Source: Spirochaetaceae bacterium UBA1306 (GTDB lineage Bacteria; Spirochaetota; Spirochaetia; Treponematales; Rectinemataceae). Taken from it: a stretch of DNA of 7,299 nt. Positions within the stretch are counted from its first letter, which is position 1. Each line of letters starts with the position of its first letter. This document shows, piece by piece, positions 1 through 4,930 of this stretch. The notes below the pieces were generated by a model. That model did not search any database. It was not told where the DNA came from and saw nothing but the letters and a program-made list of their open reading frames with translations. The stretch covers positions 271 to 7,569 of the forward strand of contig DBTW01000006.1 of the NCBI GenBank assembly GCA_002307245.1. The letters are read 5' to 3'. Both the position numbers and the translations under genes were made by a program.

Positions 1-19
1 GAAGCTGAGCCGCGAAGGG

Positions 20-98
20 CGAGCCTCTCTGGTCCCGCTAAAAGCCGATCCACGGAAGCGTGGATCGGCTTTTTAATAAGCGGGACCGGAGGGGCTCG
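20..98 (+). terminator. Long hairpin, probable intrinsic terminator
   Basis: The inner stem is 15 perfect base pairs (40-54 with 59-73) closed by a GAAG tetraloop and followed by five Ts (70-74). Past a five-base bulge (74-78) the pairing continues: 31-39 with 79-87 perfectly, then 20-30 with 88-98 including two G-T pairs (26/92 and 30/88). Those two pairs are wobbles only in the plus-strand transcript; in the minus transcript they become A-C mismatches. The T-run is also longer on the plus strand. The structure therefore best fits a terminator for a plus-strand gene ending left of the window. It lies 28 bases past the stop of the minus-strand lipoprotein gene, and the inner stem with four Ts could also stop that transcript, so it may act in both directions. 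Confidence 0.8.
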
Positions 99-125
99 AG
101 GGCGTTGTGCCCGGGCCGAAGCGCC

Positions 126-1517
126 CTATCGCTCGAGGGGCACTCCCTCGGGTTCCTTGCCCTGGACCGCCTTGATCGCGTGGAACTGGCCGCCGGCTCC
201 ATCGACAGAGCTCTTTAGGACGAGGGACTGATTGCCCGCCTGATTGACGCCAATCGTGGCGGATGCCAGGCCCCTGACGGTGGTAGTACTATTGGCCAGG
301 ACGCTATAGGTATCTGTATAAATATGGAAATCGCGATGCTGCCCTGCGAGCATCTGGAATCCGCTTGGATGAGCGCTTGTCGTATCCGAGCTAGTGCCCG
401 TGTTTGCCTGGATCGCCTTGAAATCATAGTACAGGTTGACTGTGTACCCGTAGACGACGAAGTAATTGCCTGAAGCGAGCATGCTCGTTCCTAATAGGTC
501 GCTTCCCCAGGTCGAGCTTCCGGTTTCAGACGAATAGAGGTATTCTATCGGGTTGCTGGCATGGTTGTAGACCCTCAAGGATCCGGCGGCCGTGATCGTC
601 GGGCTGGCCGTCGCCGAAGTCGAGCCGCCATGGCCATCGCTCACGGTAACCTTGATCGAGGCGATGATTGTGGATGAAACGAGCCAGTATCTGGTCATGG
701 TGCTGGCATAGCAGCCGACATCATTGCTGTTGACGTACCATGTGTAGCTGAGCGCGTCGCCGTCGGCATCGCTCGCATTGGCGGTGAACGTAATGTCCTC
801 GTCGGAGTAGAGGGTCCCGGAGTTCAGGGTAATGTTCACGGTCGGGGCGCGATTGACGACCTGGGTAATTACCGTGAGATCAATGGTCTGAGTCGCGCTG
901 CCGCCCATGCCGTCGGTGACCGTCACCTGGATGCTATAGACTCCCGCGGAATAGCCGCTCGTGCTTAAGACCATCGTGTTCCCGACGCTGGACTGGCTGA
1001 GCGATCCGACTTTCCAGGTGTAGCTCAAGGTATCGCCGTCTTGGTCGGAGGCGCTGGCCGTGAAGGTGACGCTTGCCCCGGCCGTAACGGTCGCCGAGGG
1101 CGAGGCCGTGAGGCTGCTGATCGTCGGATCATGGTTGGCGGCTGAGCCGATGATGGTAACGTCGATGCTATCTTCGGCGGTCCGCCCTCTGCTGTCGGAG
1201 ACGGTCACCGAAACGGTATAGCTTCCGCCAGCGTCGCTGGTCGTTTCCCAGGTGACGGTGCTGTTGTCCGCATTCTTCTGAAGCGTATCGTTGATATACC
1301 ATTTATAGGTGTAGGCGCCATTTGCGCTCCCGCCGCTGACCGCGACCTCGAACTCGAAGGTATCGCCCGCGTTGATCGTCGTTCCCGGCGAGACGCTGAC
1401 AACAGCCTTCAATTGGGTGACGGAATTGTTCTGGGTGGTGTTGCAACTGAAGAAGAACGAGGCCGCGAGGACGAGGACTGCAGCTGGCCTAAGTACCTTC
1501 ATCGTATGCATATCCAT
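126..1517 (-). CDS. PKD-repeat surface lipoprotein
   Basis: This is a predicted exported lipoprotein of 463 residues of unknown function. After a short basic start come a hydrophobic stretch (about residues 8-23) and Cys25 in the context FFFSC, a loose lipobox of the kind tolerated in spirochaetes. Three PKD/Ig-like beta-sandwich repeats follow at about 37-123, 128-217 and 222-310. They show the usual marks: DQDGD or DADGD, SYTW, and VTVSDGxGGS. Residues 313-372 form a separate C-terminal domain with the motif STWGSDLLG, then a Ser/Thr-rich tail of about 90 residues. PKD modules usually mediate adhesion or protein/glycan contacts at the cell surface; no enzyme domain is visible. I chose the ATG at 1517 because it has a strong Shine-Dalgarno seven bases upstream. 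A longer reading from a GTG at 1556 would put 13 charged residues before the signal peptide. The gene is transcribed away from the cyclase gene and looks monocistronic. Confidence 0.85.
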   Translation of the reverse strand: MDMHTMKVLRPAAVLVLAASFFFSCNTTQNNSVTQLKAVVSVSPGTTINAGDTFEFEVAVSGGSANGAYTYKWYINDTLQKNADNSTVTWETTSDAGGSYTVSVTVSDSRGRTAEDSIDVTIIGSAANHDPTISSLTASPSATVTAGASVTFTASASDQDGDTLSYTWKVGSLSQSSVGNTMVLSTSGYSAGVYSIQVTVTDGMGGSATQTIDLTVITQVVNRAPTVNITLNSGTLYSDEDITFTANASDADGDALSYTWYVNSNDVGCYASTMTRYWLVSSTIIASIKVTVSDGHGGSTSATASPTITAAGSLRVYNHASNPIEYLYSSETGSSTWGSDLLGTSMLASGNYFVVYGYTVNLYYDFKAIQANTGTSSDTTSAHPSGFQMLAGQHRDFHIYTDTYSVLANSTTTVRGLASATIGVNQAGNQSLVLKSSVDGAGGQFHAIKAVQGKEPEGVPLER

Positions 1518-1521
1518 TGCG

Positions 1522-1530
1522 CTTCTCCCT
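1522..1530 (-). promoter_or_regulatory. Shine-Dalgarno of the lipoprotein gene
   Basis: Read on the minus strand this is AGGGAGAAG. Its GGAG core lies seven bases from the ATG at 1517-1515. This site decides the start codon in favour of 1517 over the upstream in-frame GTG at 1556. Confidence 0.75.
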
Positions 1531-1586
1531 CTTTCTCTCTCTGGCGTATCGGGCACTGAGTAGCGATTTATGTTTTTTACACCTAT

Positions 1587-1615
1587 AAAGTATCACACGT
1601 TCATCTTTGTTTCAA
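1587..1615 (-). promoter_or_regulatory. Sigma70-type promoter of the lipoprotein gene
   Basis: On the minus strand, TTGAAA (1615-1610, five of six matches to the -35 consensus) is followed by a 17-base spacer and then TACTTT (1592-1587, three of six, with the key T1, A2 and T6). A TG one base before the -10 makes it an extended -10. Transcription would begin near 1580 and give a 5' leader of about 60 bases before the ATG at 1517. Confidence 0.6.
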
Positions 1616-1757
1616 CGTGGAGCGTCTTGAGCAAGCATCTGTTTCTCGGGCTCGCAACGCTGGGTTGGGAACCGGAGACGGTATATCCTCCGCTATCCCC
1701 CTGCCTTTTCCGGTTCTTACTCCAAGCGACGGCCGGGAAGGCGCTTCATCGATTGCC
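1616..1757. other. Middle of the divergent intergenic region, nothing convincing
   Basis: This is the part of the gap between the divergent lipoprotein and cyclase genes that lies outside the two promoters. I see no gene with a plausible protein, no RNA gene and no strong operator. The only structure is an 8-base inverted repeat (GAACCGGA at 1669-1676, complement at 1709-1716) with a 32-base loop, too weak to interpret. Confidence 0.5.
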
Positions 1758-1786
1758 TTGACAGAAGCCTCGTTCCGCGTGATTCT
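1758..1786 (+). promoter_or_regulatory. Candidate promoter of the cyclase-mtlD pair
   Basis: A perfect -35 TTGACA (1758-1763) is followed 17 bases later by GATTCT (1781-1786), a poor -10 that keeps only A2, T3 and T6. CTTAAT at 1785-1790 resembles a -10 better, but its 21-base spacing is too long. The start site would be near 1793, giving a leader of about 35 bases. A weak -10 behind a perfect -35 may mean that an activator is needed, which is inference. Confidence 0.4.
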
Positions 1787-1827
1787 TAATCTGCGGTCGC
1801 GGGGCGATCGGGCGGAGAGTTCGAGTC

Positions 1828-3366
1828 ATGAACGAAATTAAAGAATATACGCCGAACACTTCCCCCTACGAACTGCTCTCCCATTTGACCGACAAGATCG
1901 TCCGGGGCGAATTGGTGACCTTCAACGCCCTGCGTTTATATTGCGCTCCCCTGCCGGACAATCAAAGGACCGAAATCATCTTCAAGAAGTCCTTCGAGCT
2001 CCAGAAGCGGCTCTATTGGGGCTTCTTTAGGGACATCTCGCCCATCGCCTATTCCAAGGTCTGGAGCAAGGTCGTGGTGACCGATCGCCGCTATCATTTC
2101 GCCGGTGACATCAAGCGTATGGCCACGATCCCCGACGTATACATGGCCATTATCGATATCCACGGCTATACGCGCTTCTGCCAAAAGCATCGCCACAACA
2201 TGTCCATGCTCGACGTCCTCGACCGGGTCCTCCAGCAGGACATCCCCGCGATCGCCGCCAAGCATGGCGTGGTGAGCCGTAGGGCGAGCGGGGACGAGAT
2301 ACTACTCCTGGGTGGCTCGGCGGCCGAGCTCTTCGAGGTGGTGTACCTCATCTCCAGGCGGCTCGCGAAGGACGGCGGATCGGCCAAGAAGCCGGCTGCG
2401 GACGCGAAGAAGTCCGGCGCCGACGCGAAGAAGCCGGCGGCCGACGCGGCGACGGACTCGGAGTCCGCTCAGGATGCCCTGCCGGGCTTCCAGATTTCCG
2501 CGGGCGTCGCCGGCGGCGCGAAGTACGCGCAGCTGGTCATCACGCGCGACGGAGACCTCTCCGGCACGATCGTAAATACGGCGGCCAGGCTGCAGGCGAG
2601 GGCTAACAGGATCTCGCCCGACAGGACCAAGATCCTCCTCACGAGCGTCACCTTCCAGAAGCTCAAGTCGCTGCCGCCCTCGGTGCACTTCGACTTCCTC
2701 CGCGCCGTCGATTTCTTCGACACGGGCATGGTGGAGTTCAAGGGAGTCAACGTGCCCGTCTTCGACACGGTTTTCCTGGCCGACGAGGCGAACAGGCTCG
2801 AGTACCGGGACCGGATGGGCGCGCTCTACGAGTCCTTGGCGCAGGGACTTTGGTCATCGCGGATCTTCACCGACGCCCTCGCCCTGATGGCCCGGATCGC
2901 GACCTCCACGCCGGGAGGCTTCATCGACGACGCCACGGGGCTGCCGATCGACGCCACGGACTCCATCTCCGTGATCCAGCGCATCAAGAAGGCCCAGAGC
3001 CTCTTCGTGGCCGAGCGCTACGAGCAGGCGGTCCGCGAGTACGCGGAGCTCGTCGATGTGCTCACGCGCGCCAGGGGCCGCGATCCCATCGCGGTGGAAT
3101 ACCTGGCGAACGTGGGCGACAACTACAAGCGCCTCGTCGCGAGCTTCTCGGCCTGCCTCGACACCGTGATCGACGAGCATCTCGAGGCGATCTTCATGAA
3201 CCAGTCGGACCGAGCCAATTTCCGCACCCTGGAAAAGCACCATGCCATGTTCTCGAGCGTCCTCGACGCCGCCAGGCTCAAGGTGGCGGACCGGCGGAGC
3301 CATTGGACCCATTGCGTCGAGGACGCCTCGGCGAGCCTCGGCGTCAACATTCAATCGAAGAAGTAG
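1828..3366 (+). CDS. Class III adenylate/guanylate cyclase-domain protein
   Basis: This is a soluble 512-residue protein with a class III nucleotidyl cyclase catalytic domain, which makes cAMP or cGMP from ATP or GTP. The catalytic signature is nearly complete: metal-binding Asp110 (IDIHGYT) and Asp156 (SGDE), Asp243 at the base-recognition position (GDLSG), and Asn250 and Arg254 in VNTAARL. The Lys that usually sits four residues before the second metal Asp, and recognises adenine, is Arg152 here. A Lys/Ala/Asp-rich heptad-repeat insert at 185-213 splits the domain. Residues 1-100 match nothing I recognise. The C-terminal 190 residues are helical, with one TPR-like stretch at about 388-415 (AQSLFVAERYEQAVREY). 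There is no membrane segment or signal peptide. A GGAGAG Shine-Dalgarno (1814-1819) sits eight bases before the ATG. The dehydrogenase gene starts two bases after the stop. Family is confident; product nucleotide and signal are unknown. Confidence 0.88.
   Translation: MNEIKEYTPNTSPYELLSHLTDKIVRGELVTFNALRLYCAPLPDNQRTEIIFKKSFELQKRLYWGFFRDISPIAYSKVWSKVVVTDRRYHFAGDIKRMATIPDVYMAIIDIHGYTRFCQKHRHNMSMLDVLDRVLQQDIPAIAAKHGVVSRRASGDEILLLGGSAAELFEVVYLISRRLAKDGGSAKKPAADAKKSGADAKKPAADAATDSESAQDALPGFQISAGVAGGAKYAQLVITRDGDLSGTIVNTAARLQARANRISPDRTKILLTSVTFQKLKSLPPSVHFDFLRAVDFFDTGMVEFKGVNVPVFDTVFLADEANRLEYRDRMGALYESLAQGLWSSRIFTDALALMARIATSTPGGFIDDATGLPIDATDSISVIQRIKKAQSLFVAERYEQAVREYAELVDVLTRARGRDPIAVEYLANVGDNYKRLVASFSACLDTVIDEHLEAIFMNQSDRANFRTLEKHHAMFSSVLDAARLKVADRRSHWTHCVEDASASLGVNIQSKK
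2386..2448 (+). repeat. Three in-frame 21-base tandem repeats in the cyclase gene
   Basis: Three adjacent 21-base units encode KKPAADA, KKSGADA and KKPAADA (residues 187-207). Units 1 and 3 differ only by synonymous changes; unit 2 swaps Pro-Ala for Ser-Gly. The insert lies between the second metal-binding Asp and the Asn/Arg motif of the cyclase domain, where a surface loop is expected. Because the period is a multiple of three, copy number could change without breaking the frame. Confidence 0.9.
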
Positions 3367-3368
3367 CA

Positions 3369-4577
3369 ATGATGACAGATTATTCGATCGTCGACTCTCG
3401 GCCCGCAGGCAAGGCGGTTCAATTTGGCGCGGGTAGCATCGGCAGGGGCTTCATAGGCCAGCTTTTCTCGCAGAGCGGTTACGAGGTCGTCTTCTCCGAG
3501 GTGGACCCGCGCCTGGTCGAGGCCCTGAACGCGGCGCGGAGCTACCCGCTGCGCGTGGTCTCCGAAAATGGCGACCTGGAGTCCGAGGTGCGGAACGTCC
3601 GTGCGGTGAGCGGCCTCGACGCCCAGGCGGTGGCGCGCGAGATCGCCGACGCCGAGGTCGTGGGCACGGCCGTGGGCGCGAACATCCTGCCCCGCATCGC
3701 CCCCGCCCTCGCGGCCGGCCTCGCGCTGCGCTGGGAGTCGGGCAACGAGGCGCCCTTGAACGTGATCCTCTGCGAGAACCTGGTCGACGCCGACCGGGCC
3801 TTCAGGTCCATGGTGGCCGACCGGCTCGAGGGCGCGGACAAGGATCGCCTAACGCGGCTCGTGGGCTTCGTGCGCGCCTCCGTGGGCCGGATGGTGCCCG
3901 TGATGACCGACGACATGCGCGAGGGCAATATCCTCCGCGTCTGGGTCGAGGAGTACGACCATCTTCCCGTGGACGCCGAGGGTTTCGTCGGCCCCATCCC
4001 GAGCATCTACAACATGGAGCCTGTGGCGCCTTTCGAGCTCTACGTGCAGCGCAAGCTCTATATTCACAACATGGGCCATGCCGCCTTCTCCTACCTGGGC
4101 CAATTGCGCGGCCACAGGTATATCTGGGAGGCCGCAGGCGACCCGGCCGTCGTCCGCGTCGCCGCCGCGGCCATGCGCGAGTCGGCGCGCGCCATCGCCG
4201 CCGAGCACGGTGTCGACGCCGCTCCCCTCCTCGCCCACGTCGAGGAACTCCTCGGCCGCTTCGCCAACCGCAAGCTCGGCGACACGATCGAGAGGGTGGG
4301 GCGAGACCTGCCGCGCAAACTGGCGCCGCGCGATCGGATCATGGGCTCCCTGGAGCTCTGCTCGAGGATGGGGATCGCCCACGAGGAGATCGTCGAGGCT
4401 CTCGCCGCCGCCCTCCTCTTCGACGATGTCGCGTCGACCTCCGTGCGGGACCAGATCGCTGCCGGGGGGCCGCGCGCCGTCTTGACCGGCCTCTGCGGCA
4501 TGCGGCCCGAGGACCCCGACCTCGCCCGGGCCCTCGACCGATACGAGTCGCTCCGCTCTGGCCGCCCGCGCCCTTGA
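3369..4577 (+). CDS. mtlD: Mannitol-1-phosphate 5-dehydrogenase (MtlD-type)
   Basis: This is a cytosolic NAD-dependent enzyme of the polyol-specific long-chain dehydrogenase family. MtlD interconverts mannitol 1-phosphate and fructose 6-phosphate. At 402 residues it is slightly longer than the usual 380 or so, because of a short N-terminal extension. The N-terminal Rossmann motif is GAGSIGRGFIG (20-30), the MtlD form. Later come CENLVDADRAF and the family catalytic signature K-x4-N-x2-H as Lys229, Asn234 and His237 (KLYIHNMGH). The C-terminal helical half contains the substrate site. Two adjacent in-frame ATGs (3369 and 3372) could start it. Only a weak purine run (GAAGAAG, 3357-3363) precedes them, and the cyclase stop is two bases upstream, so coupled translation is likely. 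No PTS mannitol transporter is in view. Mannitol 1-phosphate is the best guess from the N-terminal motif, but related enzymes act on fructuronate or tagaturonate. Confidence 0.85.
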   Translation: MMTDYSIVDSRPAGKAVQFGAGSIGRGFIGQLFSQSGYEVVFSEVDPRLVEALNAARSYPLRVVSENGDLESEVRNVRAVSGLDAQAVAREIADAEVVGTAVGANILPRIAPALAAGLALRWESGNEAPLNVILCENLVDADRAFRSMVADRLEGADKDRLTRLVGFVRASVGRMVPVMTDDMREGNILRVWVEEYDHLPVDAEGFVGPIPSIYNMEPVAPFELYVQRKLYIHNMGHAAFSYLGQLRGHRYIWEAAGDPAVVRVAAAAMRESARAIAAEHGVDAAPLLAHVEELLGRFANRKLGDTIERVGRDLPRKLAPRDRIMGSLELCSRMGIAHEEIVEALAAALLFDDVASTSVRDQIAAGGPRAVLTGLCGMRPEDPDLARALDRYESLRSGRPRP

Positions 4578-4602
4578 CTTTACAGTTAGATGAAGCTAAC
4601 AT
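4574..4602 (+). promoter_or_regulatory. feoAB promoter
   Basis: TTGACT (4574-4579, five of six matches to the -35 consensus) is separated by exactly 17 bases from TAACAT (4597-4602, four of six to the -10). The -35 hexamer contains the TGA stop codon of the dehydrogenase gene (4575-4577). A start site seven bases after the -10 falls at 4609, the A of the feoA ATG. Confidence 0.65.
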
Positions 4603-4604
4603 TG
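4585..4604 (+). promoter_or_regulatory. Putative DtxR/IdeR-type metal-regulator operator
   Basis: The site contains the dyad GTTAG-N6-CTAAC (4585-4600). Aligned to the DtxR/IdeR consensus TTAGGTTAGSCTAACCTAA, positions 4586-4604 match 13 of 19. It covers the second half of the promoter spacer and the whole -10 element, so a bound repressor would block RNA polymerase. Iron- or manganese-loaded DtxR-family proteins commonly repress uptake genes this way, which fits feoAB just downstream. No regulator gene is in the window. Confidence 0.55.
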
Positions 4605-4608
4605 GCCC

Positions 4609-4926
4609 ATGATCGGCGGTCGAAGGTTGTTCGGACGGGGAAGGGAACGGCGGCGCTTCGATGAGGGCCCGGGGCCCGGCAGGGGCGGCTCCCGCCTCGA
4701 GCTTCCCGAGCTCCCCGACGGCGAGTCGGCCAGGATCGTCGGCGTGGAGGGCGGCCGCGAGGCCGCGGGCAGGCTCGAGTCGATGGGCATCATAGTAGGC
4801 TCCACGATACTGAAGAAGAGCTCGGCCCTGAACGGTGGGCCCATCGTGGTCGAGTCGGGCGGCACCAACCTGGCCATCGGCCGCGGCATGGCTAGCAAGG
4901 TTCTCGTAGAGCGCCTCGGCTCGTAG
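4609..4926 (+). CDS. feoA: FeoA, small partner of the ferrous iron transporter
   Basis: FeoA is a small cytosolic protein with an SH3-like fold that works with the FeoB membrane transporter in Fe(II) uptake. The FeoA domain occupies about residues 33-103. Its marks are LPDGESARIVGVEGG, the helix and turn GRLESMGIIVGSTI, and the final strands GGPIVVESGG and ASKVLVERL. FeoA proteins are usually about 75-85 residues. This one has 105, because of a Gly/Arg-rich, probably disordered extension (residues 1-31). The start is uncertain: the ATG at 4609 has no Shine-Dalgarno but coincides with the predicted transcription start. An in-frame TTG at 4627 is the nearest alternative. feoB begins four bases after the stop, so the two form one operon. 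Confidence 0.85.
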   Translation: MIGGRRLFGRGRERRRFDEGPGPGRGGSRLELPELPDGESARIVGVEGGREAAGRLESMGIIVGSTILKKSSALNGGPIVVESGGTNLAIGRGMASKVLVERLGS

Positions 4927-4930
4927 CGCC

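Noticed and set aside
95..137. Second possible hairpin (GGGCG with CGCCC, flanked by two CTCGAG copies) at the lipoprotein stop
   Set aside because: Pairing is interrupted and short, and there is no T-run; the hairpin at 20-98 explains termination better.
1669..1716. Inverted repeat GAACCGGA with its complement
   Set aside because: Eight paired bases with a 32-base loop is expected by chance in GC-rich DNA; there is no T-run and it is poorly placed for an operator.
1570..1841. Small plus-strand open frames (63 and 74 residues) in the divergent intergenic region
   Set aside because: Their products look like random translation with no domain or conserved motif, and they lie across the two promoters.
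2386..2448. Possible CRISPR-like repeats
   Set aside because: The units are directly adjacent without spacers, in frame and coding, so this is a protein repeat.
2850..3368. Long upstream extension of the dehydrogenase reading frame
   Set aside because: It is an out-of-frame reading of the cyclase gene, rich in Arg/Gly/Pro; the MtlD fold begins right after the ATGs at 3369/3372, where similarity to the family begins.
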